DNA of 56,488 nt from Suillus spraguei. Lineage: Eukaryota > Basidiomycota > Agaricomycetes > Boletales > Suillaceae. Position numbers and translations under genes: made by a program. Every line of letters starts with the position of its first letter. Position 1 is the stretch's first letter. Below are positions 11,103 to 24,199 of this stretch, piece by piece. Under the pieces are notes generated by a model that saw only the letters and a program-made list of their open reading frames with translations, searched no databases and was not told where the DNA came from. The stretch is from assembly GCA_016800925.1 (NCBI GenBank), contig JABCPU010000421.1:1-56488 (forward strand), written 5' to 3'.

Positions 11103-12125
11103 TCAGATCGACACGGTCTTGATAGGTTCCCAACTGCCCGGACCGAATCCTCTAGGTCCCAATGCCGCGTCAACAACATGCATCATCGCGAGGACGTTCT
11201 CATCCTCCCATTTCTTACCCACAAGCTGAACACCAACGGGTATGCCCTCCATCGCTTTGGGATCGTAAACAGGATTCTTGCCCGAGTACATACGGGTCTC
11301 GAACATTTTCGATCGGCCTGAGGCGCCTACTACAAAATCTGTTGACAGGTTGTCGGTATCTGGATTGACGCGCATCACTGGTATGGTGCCGACAGGAGTC
11401 GATAACGTTGTACGTAATGGTAGCGGCTGCGAGCACGGACAAGTATGTCGCAACCCCTGGAGATTATGAGCTTCACAACCGAGAAGGAAGGTGCGGAAAC
11501 TTACCCGTGAGGTATCACTGGAAGTGACTGCACAAGTGCGATGATTTCATCGAAACTGTATTTGTCCCGTACCTGGGGGGTATTAACAAAGGAAAGTCCC
11601 TGAATGTCAATACGCTTCTCTGTTCATACCACGCAGCGGCAACCTTATTCCGTTGGTCAGTGAAATCCGTGAATTCCAAAACAGACTTCTCCCGTGCCAA
11701 CGAGAAGAAACGCGGGAAGAGGGAGTGAAAGAACGTCTTGGCGATCCAACAAGCAAGCTTACGAACGAAGGACGGTAATCTGGGACCCAATGTGACCAAG
11801 AATAAACTGTCCTCCTGCAAGTCGGGTTTTGTGAGATATAGACGGCATATCTTTAATTTAAACTTGCCATAGGGTCTGAATCAAGATGTGACAGCATCTT
11901 CTTATGACCGTCGGATGATGCGAGTCCCAGGAACACCTCCATCGCACTTGCGTCTTGATAAATTGTCAGGACGGAGAATGAGGAGAGGTATAGAAAGCGT
12001 ACTCAAAGGAGATGTAAACTCAATACATTGATGTCCCTGCTTCCTGAGTGCTGAGACTGTCTCCAGTACTGCTCGTTTGCATGCAGGTGACGATTCCATC
12101 ATGCCATCTATAAGGAACCTATAAG
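11103..12125 (-). pseudogene. Amidase-signature (acetamidase-type) C-terminal half
   Basis: Spliced minus-strand pieces read in order DGMMESSPACKRAVLETV.ALRKQGHQCIEF (about 12115-12010), ASAMEVFLGLASSDGHKKML (near 11960-11895), SLFLVTLGPRLPSF.RKLACW, YSFDEIIALVQSLPVIP (near 11550-11515), TTPVGTIPVMRVNPDTDNLS, and the end MEGIPVGVQLVGKKWEDENV with LGPRGFGPGSW and a stop at 11103. These are the C-terminal half of fungal amidases, which hydrolyse amides to acids. Introns are still GT..AG. The N-terminal half carrying the Lys-Ser-Ser catalytic triad and the GGSSGGE region is missing: the sequence upstream belongs to an unrelated cysteine-rich gene. The remnant is therefore catalytically dead. Confidence 0.8.
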
Positions 12126-12132
12126 CAGCAAA

Positions 12133-12990
12133 TCACGACGTTCCACATATATCATAGTAACAAGTCGTGCAAAGCGGCGAACAAATCGCGCAACTAGACC
12201 CAGCACCGTAACTTCCGGTAGGACAAGTCGTGCGATTTGACGTAGTTTGCGGAATGGCATCGCACATTGTGCGGTCGTTCCCGTCCTGAGTAAAGCCGGA
12301 CGCGCAAGTAATGCAGTCCCCGGTGCCATCAGCACACTGTTGACAACCCAACTGACAACTGAAATCAAAGATGAGATTGGTGAGACAGAAAAATAATGTA
12401 TCGTAACTGACTTACGCAGTTCCCGTTTGTAGCTAAAAAGAAACCGGCCGCACATGCAGCACATTGAGTTCCGTTTGACGCCGAGGTCCAACCACTAAGA
12501 CAGGTACACTGTCCGTTAGCGCCACATTCGCCATTGATACAATTGCAACTCGATGGCAGGTTTGACACTACTGGCACCAAGCAACGTCCCGTGCCCGAGA
12601 TTCCATCATCGCATGAAGTACACCCTGACGGACAGGCCTGACACTCCGGTCCGAAGAAACCAGACGAGCACGCCTCGCAAGATGAACCGGTGAATCCGCT
12701 TGGACATTGACACGTCCCAGAAGAGGAGCAAATGCCATCTCCGGAACAAACCGGCGAACAGGATGACGATTGCAGGTTGAGCAACGACAGGGACCCTGAG
12801 GCGCTCGCAGGGAGCTGGCTGACATCAGGAATAGAGTTCCACAAAATGACACGCCTGTTCCTGACAGGTAATAGCCAAAGCGAAGCTTGGAAGGGAGCTC
12901 GACAGCGTGGTACGGCATGGAAACATTCTGGTGAGACGAGTCCTTTTTGGCCAAAGATAGTTTTGCAGAACAATTCACAGTCCTGAACAG
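12133..12990 (-). pseudogene. EGF/furin-like cysteine-rich protein, truncated and frameshifted
   Basis: The minus strand encodes dense cysteine repeats: SCSPVCSGDGICSSSGTCQC, CEACSSGFFGPECQACPSGC, CNCINGECGANGQCTC, then after an intron (GTAAGT...TTTCAG near 12415-12360) QLGCQQCADGTGDCITC and SGYGAGSSCAICSPLC-like text ending CTTCYYDICGTS and a stop at 12133. This matches the large secreted or membrane EGF/TNFR-like cysteine-rich proteins of Agaricomycetes. Upstream, FGYYLSGTGVSFCGTLF lies in another frame, so one indel separates it from DVSQLPAS. The C-terminal repeats and transmembrane end expected for the family are missing, replaced directly by the amidase fragment. Role in the cell unknown. 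Confidence 0.7.
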
Positions 12991-13067
12991 ACCTAGAAAA
13001 TAGTCAAGAATGAGCCAAGTGATGCAGGTAGCGACTAACCGCGCTAATGACCCATGAGAAGATCGAA

Positions 13068-14430
<1,363 letters not shown>

Positions 14431-14476
14431 ACTCTTCTCACCACAATTGCTATACACACCTCCAGGGGTCCAATGG

Positions 14477-15712
14477 CTAGATAAGTCGACCGCTCGACCA
14501 GCCTTGATATGTAGGTGTTTGCTTGATCCAACTAATCAGTTCGTCCCGCCGCACCTTCATACCTTGATCTGCCGACTGAACTTTTGTCTTCTTCCCATCT
14601 ACGAATTCCCACTTTTGCTCTTTAACAGTCACCAAACCTTCCTTGAGCTCATCACCGCCCAAAATTACAGCAAAAGGAACTTCATCCTTTTCACCAGCCA
14701 TGAACTGCGCAGTGAGCTTCAGTTTCCTCTTTGCGAGGAAGTCAGTCTGAAAAAAAAAAAAAGAGTTAATACATGAATTGGAAAACGACAATTTGACTAA
14801 CCTTTATGCCTGCTTCCCTGAGTTCCTGCACGAGTGCAATCCGCTCTTCCAACAAGCCATCACCAGCAGCCAACACGTATACCATGGTCTCTTTACTCTG
14901 CATCCTCTTCTCGACCCACTTTGGCCACACAATTGCAAAGATACGGTCAAGACCAATACTGACCCCAATACACGGGAGCCCTGGTGCCTTCTTCCCTTCA
15001 GCAGCGGCAGCGGCAGTGAACATACCAACCAGGTTATCGTACCGGCCACCAGCAGCAATGGACCCGACACCAACCTGCGATTCATCCACTCCATCCTCTT
15101 CGTTATCATCAGCTTTGGCTTTTTTCGAGGGTTTCGGTTTTGGGGGGGCTGGGGCTGGGGACTCTGTTGCATTTGCGGAAAGAGCTGGTGGTGCTGATGC
15201 TTCGACGATCGCTTCATAGGTGATGCCTGTATAATAGTCTAGACCACGGGCGAGAGACATATCGAACGAGATCTATGCATACATTAATATATATCATGTT
15301 CTAATTCACGGAAAGCGAGCTTACTTTGTCGAGCACTTTATATGCTCATAGGAGAGTAAAGAGAATATCCATGTCTGAAATGCCCTGCTTCGCGCTCGGG
15401 TTTGCCATGAGAGTGGCATCCGCTTTCAAAAGATCGAGTAGCGATGGACCACCTGTATAACAAATGAGATGAGATACTTGGCTTTGCATAAAATCAAGGC
15501 TGCCTACCTTTGTGCTTGACATACTCTCCAATCTTATCAGCGACATCTGGAGAAAGGCCTTTCTCTTCCGTCATTTCTTTCTTTACTTCTAGCCAGGGAA
15601 GCTGCACGCAATTAGAACCAGCATCGAAAATGCATCTCTATCGACCAACCTTGTCCAACTTGTCTACAGCAGAGGATATTGATCGAATCTTGTCCTGTGG
15701 ACCGCAAGAACG
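14477..15712 (-). pseudogene. HTS1: Histidyl-tRNA synthetase, 5'-truncated copy with in-frame TGA
   Basis: Minus-strand exons read QDKIRSISSAVDKLDK (near 15700-15650), LPWLEVKKEMTEEKGLSPDV, GPSLLDLLKADATLMANPSA, KQGISDMDILFTLL, a TGA at 15346-15348, AYKVLDK, intron, ISFDMSLARGLDYYTGI, an insert rich in Ala/Pro/Lys, VGVGSIAAGGRYDNLVGMF, GVSIGLDRIFAIVWPKW, intron, then the anticodon-binding end KDEVPFAVILGGDELKEGL through GRLI and the stop at 14477. The enzyme charges tRNA-His. The class II motif 1/2 region (RYDLT..FARY) is absent. The TGA sits where family members have Arg or Lys, so a CGA-to-TGA change is likely. Introns are intact. Confidence 0.85.
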
Positions 15713-16869
15713 ACCTCAAGCTGGAAAAGTACATAGGATGAGGCCAGAATCACGACTTGAAGTAAAGGCAGCATACTGTAGTGTTAAGCGCGTCGCAACC
15801 TATGAGAAAAAGGTTAGATATATATGCGCGTCAGGAAACGCGCATGCAGACCATGATTCAACATTTCTCCCAAAGGACCAGCCATTCCCGTTCTCCGTGC
15901 CTGCTTGCTGCACTTGGATAAGCATGGATATAGACCGGTGGTAAGGTATCTACTCACCCGTCCACTGCGTCTAGACTTTGGTACATGAACAACCCAATCG
16001 CCCATCTAAGTTTCGAGGGTCAGCGTGACACAAGCTTGACACAAACAATAGAATGCGCGCACGTGAAGTAGAACCACTGAGGAGGCCCGACTGCTCCATC
16101 TTTCTCCGTCAAATAAAGTGGGTCGTAATATAGTAGCGTGATGACATTAAAGCGACAATACACAGGCCAAGCAAGGTTATCTGAACAAGTTTGACTGACG
16201 CCAAGAACTAAGTGGTAATAACATACGGTATTTGGGGCGATGGTGAGTGGAAAGAGCTTGATGAACCAATTCCAATATAGCGTAAGGAGATAACGCGAAA
16301 CCAAAGATCTTATTTTCAAAGTTCAGTATGACAGCAAAAGAACACTCAATGGAACAGTACCCACTCATCTACACCTTTATAGGAATACTTTTTGAGGTTT
16401 TTGAGTGCTGGCAGTGGGAGGTAACCCATAGAAAAAATCCCACTCTGCCACATAAAAGTATGTATTATGGTGTGTGCAGCAATAATGCAACAAGGACTAC
16501 ATGCGCTAGTGACGAGTACGACGTGTGCGAGTAGTAGCCATAGTATGGACCGGGCGCTGCTTGTAATTCTCGTTTGCTAAACACAAAGTTAACGCGTGAA
16601 ACGAGGAAGCAGTCTATAGCCTGAATGTTGTGTTTGCGAAACGCGTCGATTATGTACCGTAGATAAGACCAGGTATGTAAGGTGCAAAGTAGCTTTGCGT
16701 ATATTTACATCTGTTTTAGCAGATTTCAGAATGTCCAGTTTTCACTGGGGTTCATGCACATGACTGAAGCGCATCTTGAAACCTATGAATGAAAGGGTAA
16801 GTCACAATAGGCTGCTGAGTGATACAAGGCAAGCAAATGGATACTGACAAATGAATCGATGTGATGGAA
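15713..16869. other. Intergenic, no gene recognised
   Basis: Probably includes decayed 5' sequence of the histidyl-tRNA synthetase copy up to about 15960, but no segment could be matched. The rest has only short frames. Confidence 0.4.
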
Positions 16870-17274
16870 TCACTGTGACTGCAGGATCACAGATAAGCGA
16901 GGGAAAGGAAATATCCATCCCCAGAGTCGCTGCCACCAAAAGAGACGGCATATCCGTAGTGGAAGACAAATGGTGCAAGGGCCCTGGTAAGTCAGAATGC
17001 CAGCAGTGGCCTCGGTATGCACACCAAACTTAACATGGCCTCCACCCCACCCCACAATATGCGTAATGGTAGCGGTAAATATGGGGGAAGGGGTGGGGAT
17101 GGAACTCATGTGCAGGGTGTATTGATAAACAACGATGGTGTCGCCAACACCAAGTTGCTCAGACGGAGAACTCGGTCCACAGTAGCCGTTGAACACCCAC
17201 GTGTCTGAGTCAGAGTCAGCGCTGAAGGAGGGGTTGATAACGAGTGAAGCGGCTACCGATGTGACAAATGGCAT
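16870..17274 (-). CDS. Small ORF of unknown function
   Basis: A 134-codon minus-strand frame starting MPFVTSVAASLVINPSFSAD with SDTWVFNGYCGPSSPSEQLG and IVGWGGGHVKFGVHTEATAG. The first 95 residues look protein-like (balanced, Ser/Thr/Gly-rich, no signal peptide obvious); the end is Trp/Arg/Leu-rich and may be read-through of an intron. I do not recognise the family. It faces the plus-strand furry remnant. It could be real but degraded like its neighbours. Confidence 0.3.
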   Translation of the reverse strand: MPFVTSVAASLVINPSFSADSDSDTWVFNGYCGPSSPSEQLGVGDTIVVYQYTLHMSSIPTPSPIFTATITHIVGWGGGHVKFGVHTEATAGILTYQGPCTICLPLRICRLFWWQRLWGWIFPFPRLSVILQSQ

Positions 17275-17316
17275 ATTATAGGCCAGGAGGAATGATACTG
17301 GGGTTCACAGTACTAT

Positions 17317-18000
17317 ATGATAGTCCAGAAGATTGCCGTCTGGTCCGTTTTGTCCAAAGACGCACTGGGATTTACCCTGGAGGAAACAACGTTCAAGCAG
17401 TTTAAGAGACCGGACTTGAAGCTCCTTGCATGGTCAGCTAATCATCGGCTTAATGCTGAACTGTATGCTATGCTGCTCGGACACTTAGCAAACGTTCGGT
17501 GAGCATGGCGTCGTTACTGTACCATTATCCAAACTAATTATCCGCCAGCTTTGTGAGTGTCACGGATCGTTTTCTTTGCGAGCTCGAGCCTGTAACGAAG
17601 GGTCAAGTGGCGAAAGACCTCGATACGAAGTACAAGCATCTAGTGAAAGGGCTCTGTCACGTTCAACTGAGAGTGAGATCCTGTCCTCTGTATTTTTGTG
17701 TTCATGTATCAGCTAGGTATGGCCGCCAGAGGCATTTGAGGAGGGAGCCGAGTTTCTGGAATTATCAGCCAAGTCTTTCGCAAATGCGCATGGTCTTCGG
17801 TTCAAGATCGCTTTTGCCGATACGTTGACTCGTCTCTTGCACCCCATTGGAAAGGTATTTCCTATTTGCTGGCTGGTACTGGTACACGCTAATATGACCT
17901 CAAGACGACGCAGGCCGAGGTCAATCACCCACAATGAGAAAAGGCGATCGAAAGGATCTATTCGTAATAGTCTATCTATGAAATGGAATGAACCTTCACA
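17317..18000 (+). pseudogene. Furry/TAO3/MOR2-PAG1 cell-morphogenesis protein fragment
   Basis: Plus-strand exons read VLSKDALGFTLEETTFKQFK, LAWSANHRLNAELYAMLLGH, LANVR, intron (GTGAGC...CGCCAG), FVSVTDRFLCELEPVTKGQV, DTKYKHLVKGLCHVQLR, intron, WPPEAFEEGAEFLELSAKSF, ANAHGLRFKIAFADTLTRLL, HPIGK, intron, TQAEVNHPQ, a TGA at 17935-17937, EKAIERIYS and further stops. This is the N-terminal region of furry-family scaffolds (TAO3, MOR2/PAG1), very large proteins acting with NDR kinases in polarised growth. Only about 230 residues of a protein of over 2000 are present. The TGA replaces a conserved Trp, consistent with TGG to TGA. A fragment, not a working gene. Confidence 0.75.
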
Positions 18001-18435
18001 TCTCGCGAGGGTCGTCTTAGAAACATGAGATTGTATATCCTCGAGGTGCGCACATATCAGCCTAGAATCTGAACAGATCAACCAAAACTGTCAGAATCCA
18101 CGAACGACACCTGAAGGCGCCAGAGTGAGCGGAAAGGAGTGGAGGTACAGGCGAGAGCAGACACACGGCTTGCTAAGTATACAAGTCCCTCTCGTGAACC
18201 GTCCATCGTTGTAGGCGTTCGATGACAGCATCATACATGCCATCCACAGATCCTACATGTCATACTAGGACGACTACGGGGGCGCGGACGAAAGACCGTA
18301 CACCATAGAATATGTGGACTCGAATTGATTCAAAGGAAAGCGGAGCAAACACGTAGAAGAAATGGAACTTGCGCGCATGCGTGCTAAGCTTGGTACAGTT
18401 TTCCATTCTTGCTGTCGACAACTAACAATTAGTCC

Positions 18436-21381
18436 ATGTTAGTTCTTACGCGTCCTCAACGAGACATTTTTGATCAAGTACAGCAGTTTGTATTGCAAAA
18501 CCCCAGGAAACCCTCACAGCACCGTACTGCGGCCCTGACAATGCCTAACACGTTTCCCGCTCGGGAACGGAAGTTCATCAGCACCCTGGCGGAGGAGTTG
18601 CATCTGTCGGTTACATGGAATGAGTACGATGAAGAGGATCAAAATCTTGTCACATGGCGGCTCCCAGGATTTTTGGACGAACCCTTGGCAGAAACTGATC
18701 CAGAGCAGGCTAACGGAGACAGTAATAGTGAGAGCGAGTAGGAAGATGTGATGTGGAGGAAGATGATGATGAAGGTAGGGCTGCAGTAGATCGAGTGTCA
18801 AAGAAATTGGACAAGGCCCCTGTGGTGGATGATGATGAAGAAGGTGGGGGTTTTGACGCACGACATGAACAATCCATCAACGACAAAATGTTCGAATGGA
18901 AGAGAGGATATTACAAGGTACGTCCCCGCCTTGTATACCGTTCGTCAGACCAACCGGTTGCACGACAGGAGAAACTTGGGATCTCCTATGATGACCCTAA
19001 AGAGATGGACGACTTGATATACCGCTACGCAGAGGGTCTACAATGGGTTATGCATCACTATTACAGTAGGATCGCCTCCTGGGGCTGGTTTTACAATTAC
19101 CATCACGCCCCGCGGATATCTGGTACTTTTTACATTCCCTGTCCTCATTGTGCTATGTTCACATTTTCTTCAAGATTTACGCGACCTTGGTGACAAGTCG
19201 TTCATGTTCGAGCTGTGTAAACCTTTCCGTCCTTTCGAACAACTGATGGGCGTCCTCCCGTCTGCAAGCATGGAACATATTCCGATAGCATATCAAGTAT
19301 GTTCAGTGGCCTGTGTCATGCATTAGACTAATCAACCATAGGACCTAATGTACGATCCAAATTCACCGATATTGGACTTTTACCCTCTTGAATTTGAGCA
19401 AGACTTGAATGGAAAGAAGCAAGAATGGGAAGCAATCGTTAAGATTCCCTTTATTGATGAGCAGCGGCTGTTACGAGCAATGAAATGTGAGTAGCAAATT
19501 CCGCTTTTTGGTTGTAGTTCGTCATCGTCCCATGTGTGCAGCTCGAGAACATAGGTTGACCCCAGAGGAACGCCGCCGCAATGGGTTTGGAACCAGTACC
19601 AAATTTATCTTCAGTCCTGGAGAGTCCACAGTCTATCCTTCATCGTTACCGGATTTCTTCCCTCCTATATATCGTTGCACATGTAAGATGGAATCCTTCG
19701 ACCTTCCAACTCTTGATGGACTCCATCTCGTCCCTGGACTATGCGAAGGTGTATGCCTCGGTGCAAAAGCTCTCGCTGGATTCCCTTTGTGGGTACATTA
19801 CCCCACACAGCACAACTAGGCTTTCACGGTGTCAATGTACACGGTTCGTTCCGAAAGCCGCAACAAGTCAATGGCAGTTCACATACAAAATGCTCACGAA
19901 AACCGCAAGGTAGAGGATATCGCCCAGGAAATGGTTGGCAAACGCACTTTCATCGGTTGGCCTTTCTTGCAAGAAGGGCTGGTCACGGCCGTGTCCGATT
20001 CATTGTTCAAGTACGAGAAGTTGGTACTCGTGCCTGGTACTCTGGCGAAGGTTGTTTCCAATCCGCATTCCCACCAGAGCTTGAGCCATTGGAAGGGAAA
20101 AGCTGAACGGATTGAGACGCTATATTCGAAGAGATGTGGAGTGATTACTGGTGCACGTCCATCCGCTAAAAGGTGCGTGCTGGTACTTTATGGACGTCCG
20201 CTCTTTACACATTCGTGCAGGTTTGAAACGCTTAGAATCAGGCGCATTGGTTAAAGACTACGAAGGACCCGAAAAAGAACTCGAACAAGCCGTCCAGATG
20301 GTCATTTCAGAAGTTGCATCCGAAGATCCCAGGTTCATCGAGAAGGATGCTCCACCTCTGTCGGAGGAATTTCCTGACGGAACGAACATTTTCTTCCTTG
20401 GCGAACACGCGTATGGTGTGGCTGCCCAGGTGTCTTCAACTGCTGACAGCGCTTTGTCTGTTGTTCTGGCAGTATGTCACAATGCCCTACCACAATTTAT
20501 CTTTCTAAATGATCTCGTAGTTCTTCCTTTCAGATAAAACGGAGAATAACAAGTTCAAGATTATTGTTGATAGTCGTATTTCACAGCACTACTTGCCATC
20601 GTTCAAAGCAGCTTCCACAATCGGAATGTCACTCAGAGCGCTCTCCAAAATCACGTCAAGCTTCATGGTTCCCTCCGATCATCAAAAGAACAATCTCGGA
20701 CTGAGCATCAAGTTCGAGGCCAAGGGCTTGAAAGTTATTGACTACTCACGGAAGGCTGGTCGTTATTGGGAGTTTAGCGAGAAGGCAGTTGACCTCATTC
20801 GTGAATATAAGGTTGGTCCTGTCTGGACCAAGGGGGCGACAAGCTGTTGGATTTGCCCGACAATTCCTTGATCTCATCTCTAGGATGATAGATATGGCTC
20901 GCGCTACGGACATCTTTGACTTTCACGCTGATGCTGGGGTCAAGGAAGTAAAGTCGTGGTTCAAATCGAAGGGGGTCCGAGATCTTGAGCCAGTTTCCCT
21001 ATTCTCGGACAGCCTAGCGAAGGTATGGAATCGTCGTTTATCCCGAGTCACGTTTCATTCAAAACTGTCTTGAGAGCACTTTCAAAGAAATTGAACAGGT
21101 TGCCGATGACATCAATAAGAACAGGTCCAAAGCTGGAATCAAGAAAGCCATTGTGAAGAATATCCCTCGTCACGCAGTTCTAAAACCATCGCACGCTATC
21201 TATCAACTCCAGAACCAGCGCTTTGCCTTGGGAGACAGGGTAACTGTGGTTCAAGATTCAGGTGGAGTTCCGTTGTCTGCAAAGGGTGTTGTCGTTGGGT
21301 TGAATACAAAGTCGATGGATGTCGTGTGGGATGTGCCATTTATGTCTGGTACAACGCTTGGGGACAAGTAGGTGGAACGCT
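18436..21381 (+). pseudogene. XRN1: XRN1 5'-3' exoribonuclease, 5'-truncated and frameshifted
   Basis: Plus-strand exons cover the middle of XRN1: FPARERKFISTLAEELHLSV, DQNLVTWRLPGFLDE, NDKMFEWKRGYYK, YAEGLQWVMHHYYSRIASWG, KPFRPFEQLMGVLPSASMEH, NGKKQEWEAIVKIPFIDEQR, FDLPTLDGLHLVPGLCEGVC, GKRTFIGWPFLQEGLVTAVS, KDYEGPEKELEQAVQMVISE, FFLGEHAYGVAAQVSSTADS, GRYWEFSEKAVDLIREYK, and RFALGDRVTVVQDSGGVPLS ending at TTLGDK and a stop near 21370. XRN1 is the cytoplasmic mRNA decay exonuclease. The N-terminal nuclease half with the acidic active site is missing, as is the C-terminus. Frameshifts include a 5-bp duplication near 19850 (GGTTCGTTCC) and losses near 19790 and 20150. The 3' 0.94 kb recurs inverted at 30582-31514. 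Confidence 0.88.
20443..21381 (+). repeat. Left arm of inverted XRN1 duplication
   Basis: Matches 30582-31514 on the opposite strand, including the intron that begins GTATGTCACAATGCCC. Differences are substitutions and a few short indels (for example a 3-nt loss before TCCGATCATC in this arm and a loss of about 11 nt after TTTATGTC in the other). Homology stops sharply at CTGACAGC on one side and GTGGAACGCT on the other. Confidence 0.9.
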
Positions 21382-21592
21382 ATGGTGTACGGTCTTTCGT
21401 CCGCGCCTCTGTAGTCGTCCTAGTATGACATAGCTTCTCATGAAACCACTAGGGAAGCCCTCAGGGTCAATTGTAAGACCTGTTGTCATCTTGATAGACG
21501 CGGTGGACCGTGTTGCATGAGAAGGTAGAGAACTGACTGACAAGAAGTGATTACTGTACATGTGACCAGACCAAAACGATAATCAAATAGTA

Positions 21593-22229
21593 TTATTCAC
21601 GAGCATCAGCATCTAGTAAAGATGAGGCCCTGGAAGAATTTTTAGCCCAAAGTGTGATTGCATCTGTAGACCAGATGCCTTCATGATCATCTAACTTAGT
21701 CTTGGGTCGTTTCGAGAGGTGTAAGAGTGCTTGGCGAGTGAGAGAACCTCCGAGTCCATTTGTGCGGGGCGACAGTGTGCGTTTGAGATTCCCTGGTAAA
21801 TGTGCATTGTTACAGAACTGGGTTTGTTGGGAGAGTTCAGTGCGTACGTGTTTTGGATCTCGTGGTACGTGTGGGTATTGGACCTCAGTCGGCCTGTTCC
21901 CTCTTTCTCTTACCAACCCTTTCTGCCTTGTCCCTCTGCCTCCAAGCCTCAGCAGCACTCCTGGCGCCCTGAAAAAGATTCCAAGTATCACACCACAGCA
22001 TAAGTCACTGTTGAAATTCTCGAGACTCGTCCGTCGGTTGTGGGTAGCGTTCCAGAACAAGCCGACCAATTTGATCTCGGTCGCACTTTGGCCCTGCGTT
22101 TATGACAACAAACGGAGGCGTGATATGAGATAGAAGGGGCGGAAGATCAGAGTAAGGATATGGATAAGTTATTGCTGATTGCTCTTGCTCTTGCCTCGTA
22201 AGCGTTGTTGCGGGGTAGTTGGCCACCAT
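21593..22229 (-). CDS. Unrecognised two-exon gene, possibly broken
   Basis: Starts MVANYPATTLTRQEQEQSAI at 22229 in a good context (ACC before ATG), then LSHITPPFVVINAGPKCDRD and IGRLVLERYPQPTDESREFQ. A 40-nt intron (22008-21969, GTGACT...TTCAG) leads to a frame ending LSKRPKTKLDDHEGIWSTDA and LWAKNSS with the stop at 21593. An alternative frame after the intron (GARSAAEAWRQRDKAERVGK) looks more natural for a Lys/Arg-rich C-terminus, so one indel is suspected. No family recognised. It lies tail to tail with the XRN1 copy and just downstream of the MFS remnant. Confidence 0.4.
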
Positions 22230-22305
22230 GGTACATTGCCTCAACCTTCGGAATTTCCACTGCATGAAAGTGAGTATTTCAGTGGTTGGCAATACTATGA
22301 GAAAC

Positions 22306-24142
22306 CTACCTTTTGTTGAAAAGATAGAGGGGCCTCACCAGATGACACCAAAACGACGCAGCTCTTCCCGCGTACTCGTGCGAACCTCCATGAGTAGCCT
22401 CCACGGAGGTCTCTATTGAGGTTATAGCAGCAAGACCAATCGCGGATCCAAATTGAAGCGCGCCGTTAAACATAGCACCAACTGTGCTGGACATGGATGA
22501 AGGTGCAGCTTGGAAAATAGCGATACTATGAAGCAAGTAAACCGTGCTCGGAAGACTGCTATTATTTGAAACTTACTTCGTATGTGAGAAAGCAACCATG
22601 ACTCCGGCGCTGCCAAGTACAAATGCTGGGAATACAAATGGCCAATAGTTTTCGGGCTTTCCCCCACCGAGCGCCAGCAGTAAGGTGGCGACCATGCACA
22701 ATGATAGACCAGTAAGGATAATCCACTTCGGACTGTAGATACGAGAGAGTGATCCAGTGCAGCTCGCAGCAAAGGCTACGATACCGAGTGGCAACCTAGA
22801 GAACAAAGAATCTTGATGGTTGGCGATATGAAGTGACAGCGAATACCTTACATGTGAACGGCTGTCGACATCACTGACCAATGAAACACGGTTTGCCACA
22901 TGATACTAAAAATAAATAAACGTAACCCCACTCCACCAAAAGGATGGCAAAAGTGCAGTGGCCAACAGAACAGAGAAGTTGTTGTAGAACCATGTCCGTG
23001 GTGGTCTGGTACAAGATCAGCCGGTGATTGATGCTAAGATTTCCGTTGACATACATGGCAGCTCGGTCCGCAGGCAAAAGTGTTTCCCAGTAGAAAAACC
23101 CAGCTATCATTATAATTGAAATGATCAGGAGAATCAATACAACCGGGGATTTCCAACCATCAGTGGAACCGGATGTCACGGCGAAAATCAACAAGATGAA
23201 GGAAACTATCAAAGTTCGTAAGCGACACAAAGAAAAGTATGCTGAAAGATTTATACCAGTCAAGACGCCTACGCCGACCAAATCAAGGGACTTCCATTTT
23301 GCCCCTTTAGGCTTACGACTGCCTGCAGTCTCTCCGATTTGTGACGGTATCATGAAAATACAAATCAGCCGCGCATGCCACAAACCAGAAGACCCAATGG
23401 TAAGACACCCGTCGAACGAACATTGCACCGACCACAAGACCGCCCACTATGTAAAGGAACTATGAGGGTTGTCTTACGATATGCGGGATGCTCACTGTTG
23501 GCCACCGCACCACAGCCTGCAAAGAACCCTACTGCCCGAGCCTGTTCGAGTGGATCTGGAAATACCTTGACCAATAGTTTCAGAGCAGAGGGAATCGTCA
23601 TCGCAGAAGCTAAGAAGTAACCTTCATCAGTCAGAACCAACACACCAGCGAGAATGATCACCTATTCCAGTGATTGCTCTCAGAACAAGGATAGGAACTG
23701 TGGTGTAAACGAATCCTGCGCACAACGAGAGGATACCAAGAGTGGACACTCCTCCAATGAATACAGTTTCTATGAACCATTAGATTAGCATGTACGTCAG
23801 GTATGCTAGGCAGCACAGTACTAACTTGGGTTGTATACGTCACTGAGACGGCCACTTTAAAACTATGCATTGAAGTGCAAATCAGGACTTTACGGGATGG
23901 ACACGCACGATTAGTAGGAATGATGAAAAAGTTAATCGGAACCCACTAAACACCCAAGTGGATTGAATTTCAGTCATACCCATGGATGCCTCAAGTGCAG
24001 GAATTGCAGATAAGAGAGCCGACATACTCAAGGTATCTATAAATTGAGTAAGACAGAACATGACTAACAAAATGAGTTTGCGGGCAAGAGAAAGCCTTTG
24101 GGGTTCATGAATATTCGTGGAGAGGGGCAGAAGTGATGACAT
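22306..24142 (-). pseudogene. MFS multidrug-type transporter (14-TM, DHA2-like), two frameshifts
   Basis: Minus-strand exons give a full-length major facilitator: start at 24142 (MSSLLPLSTNIHEPQRLSLA), LILLVMFCLTQFIDTLSMSA, SGRLSDVYNP, VFIGGVSTLGILSLCAGFVY, AMTIPSALKLLVKVFPDPLE, ARAVGFFAGCGAVAN, GGLVVGAMFVRRVSYHWVFW, LDLVGVGVLT, LLIFAVTSGSTDGWKSPVVL, RTWFYNNFSVLLATALLP, LPLGIVAFAASCTGSLSRIY, ALGGGKPENYWPFVFPAFVL and GAMFNGALQFGSAIGLAAIT. Short introns splice in phase at most joins. Such proteins export drugs or metabolites by proton antiport at the plasma membrane. Two single-base frameshifts are visible: one near 23365 before MIPSQIGE and one in a T-run near 22905 (GVTFIYF to SIMWQTVF). The last helix also looks cut. 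If these are assembly errors the gene could work; its neighbours suggest decay. Confidence 0.75.
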
Positions 24143-24199
24143 TGTCCTGAAAAAATGCAGACAACATTGAAACGTTGCAGACTATGTCGCAGTATTATA

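Noticed and set aside
10738..11229. 163-codon plus-strand ORF
   Set aside because: It overlaps the amidase C-terminus on the opposite strand and looks like a shadow frame.
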